Position numbers and translations under genes: made by a program | In this document: positions 8,189 to 17,106 of the stretch, piece after piece | Numbering within the stretch: position 1 is the first letter of the stretch | How the letters are laid out: every line of letters starts with the position of its first letter | Notes under the pieces: model-generated | What the model saw: only the letters and a program-made list of their open reading frames with translations | Told to the model about the DNA's origin: nothing | The model's database searches: none | From: an uncultured Mordavella sp. | GTDB taxonomy: Bacteria > Bacillota > Clostridia > Lachnospirales > Lachnospiraceae | Reading direction: 5' to 3' | Assembly (NCBI GenBank): GCA_902406105.1 | Contig: CABPCP010000007.1 | Coordinates: 1 to 64,000 of the forward strand | DNA: 64,000 nucleotides

Positions 8189-9076
8189 ATGAAATTCGGA
8201 TTAAATCTTTCCTTCGCGGTCAAACGTTGGCTCCGCCCTGACTATCTGGCCCACATGTGCCGGAAGGACTTCGAGGTAGAGCATGTCCAGTTTACATGGG
8301 ATCTTATTGATCCCTGGTGGCCGCAGGATAAGCGAAAAGCCATGGCCGACCGCTACCGGAAGGCCTTCGCCGATGCGGGCGTATCTATCGATGCTACATT
8401 TGGCGGCGTGGCTTCCTATTCCTACCCGCAGCTTCTCTCTCCCTACCCGGAGCAGCAAGATATCTCGGTAGAATTCTTCAAGCGGGCCGCCGATCTGTCG
8501 CTGGAGCTTGGCTCTCCTATTATGGGGACCCCTGTGGGCGGCATGGATTATCAAGATGCAAGGAATCCGCAGAAACGAGAAGAATTGTATCAATCTATGC
8601 TTTCTCACCTGCGCGCCATCGCATCTTACGGCAAACAGATCGGCCTTCAGGAAATCCATATCGAGGCAACGCCTTTGATTACAGAATTTCCCCACAGCCC
8701 CTCCGTCTCTGTCCAGATGATGAAGGATCTAGAAGGAAGTGATATCCCCATCAAACTCTTGATCGACTGGGGACACGCTCTTTATAAGCCCCTTTTAAAA
8801 GATGAGGCAGATATCGGCTTATGGCTTAAAACCTGCGCCCCTTATATTGGTTCTATCCATCTCCAGCAGACAGACGGGCAGTGGGATCGGCACTGGGACT
8901 TCACTCAGGACGGTATTGTCACCCCTGAAGGAATCATAAAGGCAACTTCCGAAGCCGGACTGAACGATATCCCCCAGTATCTGGAAGTTGTTACAATTTT
9001 CGAAGACGATGATGATGCTGTCTATGAGCGGATGAAAAAAACCATGTATTTTCTTCACGCAAAATTAGGCGTATAG
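8189..9076 (+). CDS. Xylose-isomerase-like TIM-barrel sugar phosphate epimerase/isomerase
   Basis: AP-endonuclease-2 type TIM barrel of 295 residues. Candidate metal ligands E159 (EIHIEA), D193 (LIDWGH), H224 (SIHLQQ) and E266 (YLEVVT) sit in the usual order. The opening KFGLNLSFAVKRW and EHVQFTWDLIDPWW resemble EryH-type tetrulose-phosphate epimerases of erythritol pathways; this is recalled family similarity, not a search result. ATG at 8189 follows AAGGAGG. Between transketolase and an FGGY kinase, it plausibly epimerises a phosphorylated ketose. Other sugar-phosphate 3-epimerase activities remain possible. Confidence 0.7.
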   Translation: MKFGLNLSFAVKRWLRPDYLAHMCRKDFEVEHVQFTWDLIDPWWPQDKRKAMADRYRKAFADAGVSIDATFGGVASYSYPQLLSPYPEQQDISVEFFKRAADLSLELGSPIMGTPVGGMDYQDARNPQKREELYQSMLSHLRAIASYGKQIGLQEIHIEATPLITEFPHSPSVSVQMMKDLEGSDIPIKLLIDWGHALYKPLLKDEADIGLWLKTCAPYIGSIHLQQTDGQWDRHWDFTQDGIVTPEGIIKATSEAGLNDIPQYLEVVTIFEDDDDAVYERMKKTMYFLHAKLGV

Positions 9077-9107
9077 TTCTGGCACATCTGCCAGCAGGAG
9101 GTTATTT

Positions 9108-10634
9108 ATGAATAGACAGATTTTCATTGGATGTGATATTGGAACTTCCGGTACAAAAGCTGTTGCCACAGACAAAGATGGACACATACTCTCTCAATCT
9201 TCTACTACATACGGCATCATCCAGCTTCATAATAATTGGGCTGAACAGGATCCAGACGTCTGGCTGGAAGCGGCCGTCTCCACCATACACGCTGTCAACT
9301 CCAGCCTTCCGCCCCAGGACAGCTCGATTGAAGCAATCTGTATCAGCGCGCTCTATGGAGGTACCGGGGCTATGTGCGATGAATCCATGAAGTCCGTACG
9401 TCCGGCCTTGATCTGGATGGACCGCAGAGCGGAGAAAGAGCGCCGCATGGTGGAAGAGACGATCGGGAGAGAACGCATTTTTCAGACTACAGGAAATGGC
9501 ACCGATTCCTACTTTGGCTACACCAAATTACTATGGGTCAAAGAAAACGAACCGGAAAACTGGGAAAAAATCCGACACATCCTCCCCATACACAGCTATA
9601 TTCTTTATAAGATGACCGGAAAACTGACGGTGGATTACTGTTCTGCCGGAAATGTAGGCGGAATCTACGATTACAGCACTCACTCCTGGTCAAAGGATAT
9701 GTGCCGGGAAATGGGCATCCCTTACGAGGCGCTGCCAAAAGATTTCCACAGTCCAAGCGATATCATCGGGACTGTAACCCCGGAATATCAGAAGAAATTA
9801 GGCCTGTCCTCTCCTGTTCCCATGTGCGCCGGCACTGTCGACTGTATCGCTTCTATGCTGAGCGCAGGGATTGTGCGCCCCGGAGATAACGCGGCGGTAC
9901 TTGGCACTTCCTTGAATTGGGGATATATTCACGACCGAAGGCCGGACAATCCCGATCTGGTATCCATGCCTTACTGTATCGAGCCTTCCAGGTTCAGCTA
10001 TACTTATGGCGGGTCCTCTACCGCAGGCGCGCTTCCCCGCTGGTTTGCCAATCAATTTATGGGAGATGATACCAGCAGAACCTATGACGAACTAGAGCAA
10101 ATGATCCTTTCCCAGAATATCGGCCCCGGATCAGATGGACTTGTCGCCCTTCCATATTTCATGGGGGAACGGACTCCAATCTGGGACGAGAAGGCTTCCG
10201 GTGTCCTTTTTGGACTTACTTTATCTCACACGAAAGGGCACATTTACCGGGCTCTTCTAGAGTCTGTTGCTTATTCTCTCCGTCACATCATGGAGTCCAT
10301 GACAGACTCAGACCTTGCCATCGAAAAAATTGTACTGGTAGGAGGAGGCGCCCGTTCCTCGATCTGGAAACAAATCTTTGCCGATGTAACCGGTCTTCCA
10401 ATCTTGACGCCGGTGCAGGAGATCGAGGCCCCGCTGGGAGATGCTTTTTTAGCCGCGGTAGGCGCCGGGTTTATCACAGATTACAGCCGGATGGGCGAAT
10501 GGCTCACTATGAACCCCGCTATTCTTCCTTCCGCCAAAGCCCACGAACAGTATAACGAATACTTCACCATCTATAAAGAACTTTATCCCGTTCTGAAAGA
10601 GACCATGTCCAAACGCGCGGACATACTCAAATAA
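9108..10634 (+). CDS. FGGY family carbohydrate kinase
   Basis: ATP-dependent sugar kinase of 508 residues, normal length. The N-terminal phosphate loop GCDIGTSGTK (8-17), catalytic base D245 in CAGTVDC, and the C-terminal adenosine motif GGGARSSIWKQ are all present. Substrates of the family include xylulose, ribulose, glycerol, erythritol and erythrulose. Linkage with an EryH-like epimerase and an EryI-like isomerase suggests a C4 ketose or tetritol (inference). Its start lies 31 bases after the epimerase stop, behind an AGGAGG site. Confidence 0.85.
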   Translation: MNRQIFIGCDIGTSGTKAVATDKDGHILSQSSTTYGIIQLHNNWAEQDPDVWLEAAVSTIHAVNSSLPPQDSSIEAICISALYGGTGAMCDESMKSVRPALIWMDRRAEKERRMVEETIGRERIFQTTGNGTDSYFGYTKLLWVKENEPENWEKIRHILPIHSYILYKMTGKLTVDYCSAGNVGGIYDYSTHSWSKDMCREMGIPYEALPKDFHSPSDIIGTVTPEYQKKLGLSSPVPMCAGTVDCIASMLSAGIVRPGDNAAVLGTSLNWGYIHDRRPDNPDLVSMPYCIEPSRFSYTYGGSSTAGALPRWFANQFMGDDTSRTYDELEQMILSQNIGPGSDGLVALPYFMGERTPIWDEKASGVLFGLTLSHTKGHIYRALLESVAYSLRHIMESMTDSDLAIEKIVLVGGGARSSIWKQIFADVTGLPILTPVQEIEAPLGDAFLAAVGAGFITDYSRMGEWLTMNPAILPSAKAHEQYNEYFTIYKELYPVLKETMSKRADILK

Positions 10635-10671
10635 AACTACTATTTAATAAGAAGAAAAGGAGATGTCAGTT

Positions 10672-11361
10672 ATGAAAGTTGATTTCAGCAAAGTAGTTGA
10701 GTTAAGCCATCGGATGATCCCAAGAGAGGAACCATTTAATCTGCAGACCTGGGTCTATGATGTTGATTTCTTAGGAGAGCGCGGAGAGCCTCACAGCCCT
10801 GGAACCTGGTATGTGTCCGGTGATGTTTCCTTCTCAACCCACTGCGGAACTCATGTGGAATTTCCGCTGCATCATGTAGAAGGCGGCATGAACGCGGCTA
10901 ATTTCCCTCTGACCAGTCTGATCGGGGAAGCGGTTGTCCTGGATTTCACAGATAAGAATGCCGGCGACTGCATGTCTCTGGAAGAATTCAAAGCTTATGA
11001 TGATAAGATCAAAGAAGGAGATATCGTCTTTCTTCATACCGGTCTTGACAAGAAATGGCGGACTGACGACTGGGAGCCATATCCGTATGTAGCCTGCGAT
11101 GCTATGGAATGGCTGATTCGAGAGAAAAAGATCATCGCCATCGGAACTGATGCCACATCTCTTGAGAACTTCAACATTCCAGATCAGCCGAACCATAATC
11201 TCGCATTCAAGAACAATCTTGCTATGGTAGAATCTTTAACCAATCTGGATAAGATTGAGAACGGCAGAGCATTAGTCTTCATGCTGCCACTCAAGATCGT
11301 TGGCATCGAGGCTTGCCCATGCCGGATCATTGCCATCAACGACGGCGGGATTATTCAGTAA
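10672..11361 (+). CDS. Cyclase family protein (kynurenine formamidase-like hydrolase)
   Basis: Metal-dependent hydrolase of about 229 residues. The family signature HxGTHxDxPxH appears as HCGTHVEFPLHH near residues 56-67, with Glu in place of the usual Asp; a GTDATSLENF segment follows near residue 160. Family members hydrolyse N-formylkynurenine, isatin or other amides and lactones. Its presence in a sugar operon is unusual and the substrate is unknown; a lactone or ester by-product is possible. ATG at 10672 has better spacing to AGGAG than ATG at 10663. The stop codon touches the long palindrome at 11361. Confidence 0.75.
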   Translation: MKVDFSKVVELSHRMIPREEPFNLQTWVYDVDFLGERGEPHSPGTWYVSGDVSFSTHCGTHVEFPLHHVEGGMNAANFPLTSLIGEAVVLDFTDKNAGDCMSLEEFKAYDDKIKEGDIVFLHTGLDKKWRTDDWEPYPYVACDAMEWLIREKKIIAIGTDATSLENFNIPDQPNHNLAFKNNLAMVESLTNLDKIENGRALVFMLPLKIVGIEACPCRIIAINDGGIIQ

Positions 11362-11414
11362 TTTTCAATCGGGGCCGGGGGATTTTTAAAAATCCCCCGG
11401 CCCCGATTGAAAAT
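11361..11414. repeat. Long perfect palindrome, type A copy 1
   Basis: 54-base perfect palindrome with 27-bp arms. The arm runs from TTTTCAATCGGGG through CCGGGGGA to TTTTT at the centre. It starts at the cyclase stop codon and lies in the convergent gap with the RpiB-like gene, so it can act as a bidirectional terminator. It is followed by TGCCCTGTCCC. Near-identical copies occur at 11972 and 51770. Confidence 0.85.
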
Positions 11415-11435
11415 GCCCTGTCCCTTTTTGACAGC

Positions 11436-11876
11436 TTACCGATTCTTATCATACTCTACGAAGGCATCTACCTTTGGCTGGGAAGAACATCCCGGCACGA
11501 ATTCGTTTGTCAGGAACGCCTCTGTCATCAGTTCTCTCTCTTTACTTCCTGAAGTAAATGCTCCCATGCAGGCGATATTCGCGTCATTACTCAAACGCGC
11601 GCGCTGTGCGGAATACACATCGGACAGCAGCGCCGCGTATGCGCCTTTTACTTTGTTCGCGGCAATGGATACTCCAATTCCGGTACCGCAGATCAGAATT
11701 CCCCTGTCATACTCGCCCGCCGCAACTGCCTCGGCTACCTTGATCGCGGTATGGGCATAGATTGGATCTTCACTTCCAAAATCTGTCAGCTCACCATAGC
11801 CTTTTGCCTCAATAAATTTCATCAGTTCTTCTTTTGCTTCCTGCGCGTTTGGATCGCACCCAATTGCAATTTTCAT
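11436..11876 (-). CDS. RpiB/LacB family sugar-phosphate isomerase, atypical (EryI-like)
   Basis: RpiB-fold isomerase of 146 residues, normal length. The anion loop and catalytic Cys63 are present in ICGTGIGVSIAANK. The histidine expected after Asp8 is Pro9 (GCDPNA), and the HN pair of ribose-5-phosphate isomerase is Ser96-Asn97 (ARLSNDAN). The YSAQRARLSN stretch resembles tetrulose 4-phosphate isomerases (EryI/DerI) of erythritol and threitol pathways. It probably converts a tetrulose 4-phosphate to erythrose 4-phosphate (inference). It is transcribed toward the kinase operon, so it has its own promoter. Confidence 0.8.
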   Translation of the reverse strand: MKIAIGCDPNAQEAKEELMKFIEAKGYGELTDFGSEDPIYAHTAIKVAEAVAAGEYDRGILICGTGIGVSIAANKVKGAYAALLSDVYSAQRARLSNDANIACMGAFTSGSKERELMTEAFLTNEFVPGCSSQPKVDAFVEYDKNR

Positions 11877-11971
11877 GATACACGTCTCCTTTGGTCTAGT
11901 AAGTTTTTATTCTACGCACATTTTACCACCGGTATCCCGGTTTGTCCACTTTCGCTTTTTTACGAAATGCG

Positions 11972-12015
11972 CAATTGGGGCCGGGGGATTTTTAAAAATC
12001 CCCCGGCCCCAATTG
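11972..12015. repeat. Long perfect palindrome, type A copy 2
   Basis: 44-base perfect palindrome with 22-bp arms (CAATTGGGGCC, GGGGGA, TTTTT centre). It begins on the minus strand 9 bases after the stop of the DUF1934 gene and so can terminate the dnaE-pfkA-side transcripts. Unlike the other copies it lacks a recognisable CCCTGT flank. Confidence 0.85.
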
Positions 12016-12024
12016 ACAACTTAC

Positions 12025-12471
12025 TTATTCTTGTTTTGATTTTACGTTCATAACGATTTCTGAATCCGCCACTTTTTCTCCATTGATATCCAATACATAA
12101 GAAACGCAGATGTGCATTTCTTCCTCAGAAACCTCCACGCGGATGTCCTTTGTATAGACGCCTACCAGAAGTTCCCCATAGGGTGTCTCATACTGAGTCA
12201 TATTGATCTTATCTTTTTCAAAGATCATATGGAGATTGGAAATGCCGCTTTTTATAATTTCCAGCATCCCATATTCGGAAATCCTCACTTTATTTTTGAT
12301 CGTTCCCGGAAGTCCCTCTACCACCTCTTCATAGATGATATAATGTTTCCCGTTTTTATAGTAATAAGAGGCCGGGGTAATGACTTCTATGGGCTCGTTT
12401 TCCTCTTCCTCCGTCCCCGTAAACACATCGTAATGAAGACCGGAAATGGATAATAATACCTCTTTTGTCAT
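12025..12471 (-). CDS. DUF1934 domain-containing protein (YwiB-like)
   Basis: Small cytoplasmic protein of 148 residues, no signal peptide. The beta-rich pattern with PASYYYKNGKHYIIYEE near residue 33 and the closing YVLDINGEKVADSEI strand match the DUF1934/YwiB lipocalin-like family. The function of the family is not established. It follows pfkA by 18 bases and probably shares its transcript, which ends at the palindrome at 11972. Confidence 0.75.
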   Translation of the reverse strand: MTKEVLLSISGLHYDVFTGTEEEENEPIEVITPASYYYKNGKHYIIYEEVVEGLPGTIKNKVRISEYGMLEIIKSGISNLHMIFEKDKINMTQYETPYGELLVGVYTKDIRVEVSEEEMHICVSYVLDINGEKVADSEIVMNVKSKQE

Positions 12472-12489
12472 ATCCTTCTCTTCTATATC

Positions 12490-13467
12490 TTAGAGTGCCA
12501 GCTGTTTCGCGATCTCATACTGATAAGCCGGAATTTCTTTCTTCATATTCAACGCTTCATCAATATCAAAATCCACATACTGGCCGTGCCTGTATCCTAC
12601 CACGCGGTTTGTCTTGCCTTCCAGCAGAAGGTCTACCGCCATCGCCCCCATAATGGAAGCATATACCCTGTCTTTGCAGGTCGGGCTTCCTCCTCGCTGC
12701 ATGTGGCCAAGTACGGTAGCTCTCGTTTCCATTCCTGTCGCTTCCTCGATCCGCTTAGCCATATTCATGGAATCTCCGATTCCTTCCGCGTTGATAATGA
12801 TATAATTCTTCTTGCCGCGCTTCCGACATTCCTGAATATCTGCTACGATCGCATCCTCATTGTAATCGTGCTCTTCCGGCATCAGGATACGCTCTGCGCC
12901 ATTGGCGATTCCGCACCAGAGCGCCAGATATCCCGCATCTCTTCCCATTACCTCGATAATGGAGCAGCGCTCATGAGAAGTGGATGTGTCCCTTACCTTA
13001 TCGATCGCTTCCATTGCGGTATTCACCGCGGTATCGAATCCGATCGTATATTCGGTACATCCGATATCCAGGTCGATGGTTCCCGGAAGCCCGATGGTAT
13101 TGATCCCGAAGTTCGCCAGCTTCTGGGCGCCTGCGAAGGAACCGTCTCCGCCAATGACTACCAGGCCATCGATCCCATATTTCTTGCAGATCGCCGCCGC
13201 TTTCTGCTGCCCCTCTTCCGTACGCATCTCCGCGCAGCGCGCCGTCTGCAGGATGGTTCCTCCACGCTGGATCGTATCGGACACATCTCTGGCGGACATA
13301 TCTATGATCTCCTCATTCAACAGTCCCTGATAACCACGTCTGATTCCTCTGACTTTCAGACCTTTTCCCAACGCCGTCCTGACAACTGCCCGGATCGCCG
13401 CATTCATTCCCGGCGCATCGCCTCCGCTGGTCAAAACACCTATCGTACGAATAATCTTATCTGCCAT
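12490..13467 (-). CDS. pfkA: ATP-dependent 6-phosphofructokinase
   Basis: Phosphorylates fructose 6-phosphate to fructose 1,6-bisphosphate in glycolysis. 325 residues. The ATP site GVLTSGGDAPGMN is at 10-22, GGDGS at 106-110 (the glycine typical of ATP rather than PPi enzymes), and the catalytic base D132 in GTIDLDI. The usual Asn after that Asp (GTIDND) is Leu133, an uncommon substitution. EVMGRDAGYLA is the family signature. It lies 70 bases after dnaE, an arrangement often seen in clostridia. Confidence 0.95.
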   Translation of the reverse strand: MADKIIRTIGVLTSGGDAPGMNAAIRAVVRTALGKGLKVRGIRRGYQGLLNEEIIDMSARDVSDTIQRGGTILQTARCAEMRTEEGQQKAAAICKKYGIDGLVVIGGDGSFAGAQKLANFGINTIGLPGTIDLDIGCTEYTIGFDTAVNTAMEAIDKVRDTSTSHERCSIIEVMGRDAGYLALWCGIANGAERILMPEEHDYNEDAIVADIQECRKRGKKNYIIINAEGIGDSMNMAKRIEEATGMETRATVLGHMQRGGSPTCKDRVYASIMGAMAVDLLLEGKTNRVVGYRHGQYVDFDIDEALNMKKEIPAYQYEIAKQLAL

Positions 13468-13537
13468 TCTAATTCCTCCCGTTGTTCGTATCGGTTTCCT
13501 GTTTCATTTTCTATATCCGTGCTTCATTTTACATGAA

Positions 13538-16500
13538 TTATCTTAGGTTTTCAATTGGTTTTTCCATCACTTTTACGCAAGATTCACCCAGATAATTCGT
13601 CAATCTGTTCAAAAGGGCGGCATCTACACGGACATTTCTGCCTCTTGGCAGCCGTTTTACCGCCCGTTCCGCCTTGCAGTAGATCACCACCTGATCCTCT
13701 CCTTCCGAATCACCGATGATCTCATAGAGTTCCTTTTCTCTGGCCAGGAAGTCCTCTTTCTTCTCATACTGGAGCCACAGTTCTTTCCTGGTCTGGTCAA
13801 AGGGGACCACCGCTTCGCAGATCAATTTGCTGGCCGCATCGTCCTCTTCCGAGACCCTTCCCCGGATAAAGACTTTGCTCTCCTCAGTAAGATACTGCTG
13901 ATTCTTCTCATAGTCCCTGGGAAACACTACCACTTCTACGGTACCTGCCAGGTCCTCAATAGTAAGGAAAGCCATCGTCTTATTATTCTTGGTATATTTG
14001 ATCGTTTTCCCTGAGATGATCCCTCCGATCGTCTCTTTCACACCGTCGTGCACTTTGGTCCGTCCAGTCTCTTCGTCCAACTGGAAATCCAATGTGGTCC
14101 GGGTGATCCCTTTCCGCCACCTCTCTTCATATTCTTCCATGGGATGGCCGCTCAGATACACGCCCAGCACTTCTTTTTCAAAAGACAGCCGCGTTTCTTT
14201 TTCATATTCTCCCACATCTGGCAGCTGGACGTCAAATTCTGCTTTCTGATCCTCTCCCACCATATCGAACAGGGACATCTGCCCTGTCATGGAATATTTC
14301 CGCTCCTGGCTGACCTGATCCATCAGCTGGATGTAGACCACCATAAACTGTTTTCTAGTCCCTCCCAGACTATCAAACGCTCCTGACTTGATAAAATGTT
14401 CGATGACTCTTTTGTTCACTTCTTTTCCAGCCATCCGCTCAATGAAATCTTTCAAACTGCGGAATTTCCCCGCGCTTTCACGCTCCCGGATCACCGCCTC
14501 GATCACCGGCCGGCCGATACTCTTGATCGCCGCGAGGCCGTATCTGATATTTCCGCTGTCCACAGAGAAGTTCCCAAATCCCTCATTGATATCCGGCGGC
14601 AGGATCCGAATTCCCATCTGCCGGCAGCTATAGATATACTCTGCTACCTTTCCCGGATTATCAATGACAGAGGTCATAAGCGCCGCCATAAACTCTACTG
14701 GATAATAATATTTCAGCCACGCCGTCTGATAGGCCACCACCGCGTACGCGGCGGCGTGGGATTTATTAAAGGCGTACTTAGCGAAGTCGATCATCTCGTC
14801 ATAGATCTTATTGGCGGTCTTCTCATCAATTCCATTCGCCACACAGCCCGGAACGCCTTCCTCCTTGTTTCCATAGACAAAATTCTGGCGTTCCTTCTTC
14901 ATGACATCGCCCTTTTTCTTTGACATTGCCCGGCGCACCAGGTCGCTCCTCCCAAGAGTATATCCTCCCAGATCCCGCACGATCTGCATAACCTGCTCCT
15001 GATAGACAATACAGCCGTATGTGGGTTCCAGGATGGGTTTCAGCTGAGGGCAGTCATAAGTAATGGTATCCGCGTTGTTCTTCCCTTTGATATACTTAGG
15101 GATAAAATCCATAGGACCCGGACGGTACAGGGAAATTCCGGCGATGATATCTTCCAGGCTCTGCGGTTTCAGTTCCTTCATGAAGCTCTTCATCCCCGCG
15201 CTTTCCAGCTGGAAGACGCCGTCCGTCTTTCCTGTCCCTATGGAATCCAGCACAGCTTTGTCATCGTAGTCGATCTGGTTGATGTCTATGGCATGTCCCG
15301 CGCTTTGTCCCGCCAGACGGGCCGCATCCTGGATCACCGTCAAGGTCCGCAGGCCCAGGAAATCCATCTTCAGCAGGCCCAGTTCTTCCAGGGTCGTCAT
15401 GGTAAACTGGGTTGTCACAGAACCGTCAGATCCCAGGGAAAGGGGAACATACTCATCGATAGCCTTCTGGCTGATGACGACGCCCGCCGCGTGCATGGAA
15501 GTATGTCTGGGAAGTCCTTCCAGACGCATGGACATGTCCACCAGTTCTTTGACCTGGGGATCTTCCTCGTATGATTTCCGAAGTTCCGGACTCATCTTCA
15601 GCGCTTTCTCCAAAGTAATATTTAATTCCTGAGGAACCATCTTGGCAATACTGTCCACAAAAGCATAGGGCAGGTCCATGACCCGGCCCACATCCCGGAT
15701 CACACCGCGGGCCGCCAGAGTACCAAAGGTGACGATCTGTACCACCCGGTCGCTTCCGTATTTTCTCACCACATAATCAATGACCTCCTGGCGCCGCTCA
15801 AAGCAGAAGTCCACGTCAATATCCGGCATGGACACACGCTCCGGATTCAGAAAACGCTCAAACAGAAGCTGGTATTTGATCGGGTCGATGCTGGTGATCC
15901 CCAAACAGTAGGACACGATGCTCCCCGCGGCGGACCCTCGCCCCGGTCCTACCATGATCCCATGATCCCTGGCGTAGCGGATGAAATCCCACACGATCAG
16001 GAAATAGTCCACATACCCCATGGTGTGAATGGTGGACAGCTCATATTCCAGCCGTTCCTTCAGGTCTTCTCCGGCGTCAGGATATCTTTTCTCAAAGCCT
16101 TCCCGGCACAGCTTATTTAAATATTCCCAGGAAGTATAGCCTTCCGGCACATCGAATTTCGGAAGCTTGGTCACTCCAAATTCAATCTCCACGTTGCAGC
16201 GCTGGGCGATCTTTTGAGTGTTTTCCAGCGCCTGCGGCGCATAGGGGAACAGTTCCCGCATCTCTTCTTCCGACTTGATGTAGTACTGGCCGCCTTCATA
16301 ACGCATCCGGTCCTCGTCGGCAATCTTCTTTCCTGTCTGGATGCACAGAAGGATATCGTGAGGCTTCTCATCTTCCGCATAGGTATAATGGACGTCATTG
16401 GTAGCCACCAGCTCAATGCCGGTCTCTCCCGCCATCCGCACCAGACCCTGGTTGACCATTTTCTGCTGGGGAATGCCATGGTCCTGAAGCTCCAGGAAGA

Positions 16501-17014
16501 AGTTCCCTTCGCCGAAAATCTGCTGATAGCGCAGAGCAGCAGCCTTTCCTTCTTCATACATGCCTCTGGCGATATTTCTCTGCACCTCTCCAGCCAGACA
16601 TGCGCTCAAGGCAATGATGCCCTCGTGATACCGCTCCAGGATTTCCATATCCACACGGGGACGGTAATAATATCCTTCCGTAAATCCTCTGGAAACGATT
16701 TTCATCAGATTGTGATATCCCAGATCATTCTCCGCCAGAAGAACCAAATGATAATACCTCTCCTCCCGGTCGCCTCCGGCTTCCTTATCAAATCTGGATC
16801 CAGGCGCCACATATACCTCACAGCCCAGGATCGGCCGGATGCCCGCCGCCTTGGCCGCCCGGTAGAAATCGATCACTCCGTACATCACGCCATGGTCCGT
16901 GATGGCCACGCTGTCCATTCCCAGTTCTTTGACCCTGGCAATACATTCTTTGATTTTATTAGATCCGTCCAGAAGACTATACTCCGTATGGACGTGCAGA
17001 TGCGCAAAACTCAT
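13538..17014 (-). CDS. dnaE: DNA polymerase III alpha subunit
   Basis: Replicative polymerase of 1158 residues, full length. An N-terminal PHP domain (HLHVHTEYSLLDG, about residues 1-210) is followed by the C-family palm with catalytic aspartates in PDIDVDFCFERR and LLKMDFLGLRTL. Helix-hairpin-helix and OB-fold regions follow (GGIISGKTIKYTKNNK near residue 1000). It lacks the inserted exonuclease domain of PolC. An AAAGGAG site precedes the start. In Firmicutes DnaE typically extends RNA primers beside PolC. Confidence 0.95.
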   Translation of the reverse strand: MSFAHLHVHTEYSLLDGSNKIKECIARVKELGMDSVAITDHGVMYGVIDFYRAAKAAGIRPILGCEVYVAPGSRFDKEAGGDREERYYHLVLLAENDLGYHNLMKIVSRGFTEGYYYRPRVDMEILERYHEGIIALSACLAGEVQRNIARGMYEEGKAAALRYQQIFGEGNFFLELQDHGIPQQKMVNQGLVRMAGETGIELVATNDVHYTYAEDEKPHDILLCIQTGKKIADEDRMRYEGGQYYIKSEEEMRELFPYAPQALENTQKIAQRCNVEIEFGVTKLPKFDVPEGYTSWEYLNKLCREGFEKRYPDAGEDLKERLEYELSTIHTMGYVDYFLIVWDFIRYARDHGIMVGPGRGSAAGSIVSYCLGITSIDPIKYQLLFERFLNPERVSMPDIDVDFCFERRQEVIDYVVRKYGSDRVVQIVTFGTLAARGVIRDVGRVMDLPYAFVDSIAKMVPQELNITLEKALKMSPELRKSYEEDPQVKELVDMSMRLEGLPRHTSMHAAGVVISQKAIDEYVPLSLGSDGSVTTQFTMTTLEELGLLKMDFLGLRTLTVIQDAARLAGQSAGHAIDINQIDYDDKAVLDSIGTGKTDGVFQLESAGMKSFMKELKPQSLEDIIAGISLYRPGPMDFIPKYIKGKNNADTITYDCPQLKPILEPTYGCIVYQEQVMQIVRDLGGYTLGRSDLVRRAMSKKKGDVMKKERQNFVYGNKEEGVPGCVANGIDEKTANKIYDEMIDFAKYAFNKSHAAAYAVVAYQTAWLKYYYPVEFMAALMTSVIDNPGKVAEYIYSCRQMGIRILPPDINEGFGNFSVDSGNIRYGLAAIKSIGRPVIEAVIRERESAGKFRSLKDFIERMAGKEVNKRVIEHFIKSGAFDSLGGTRKQFMVVYIQLMDQVSQERKYSMTGQMSLFDMVGEDQKAEFDVQLPDVGEYEKETRLSFEKEVLGVYLSGHPMEEYEERWRKGITRTTLDFQLDEETGRTKVHDGVKETIGGIISGKTIKYTKNNKTMAFLTIEDLAGTVEVVVFPRDYEKNQQYLTEESKVFIRGRVSEEDDAASKLICEAVVPFDQTRKELWLQYEKKEDFLAREKELYEIIGDSEGEDQVVIYCKAERAVKRLPRGRNVRVDAALLNRLTNYLGESCVKVMEKPIENLR

Positions 17015-17039
17015 AGCCGCTCCTTTGTCTGATTCATTG

Positions 17040-17073
17040 AAACAAAACTCCCTGCCATGTTCCTGGCAGAGAG
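17040..17073 (-). terminator. Hairpin terminator between the HPr-like gene and dnaE
   Basis: Arms 17048-17057 and 17064-17073 pair over 10 bp with one mismatch around a 6-base loop. On the minus strand they are followed by TTTTGTTT. It should reduce read-through from the upstream gene into dnaE. Confidence 0.7.
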
Positions 17074-17106
17074 TCTCTACATTCGCTTCCTTATGTTTTG
17101 TTAAAA

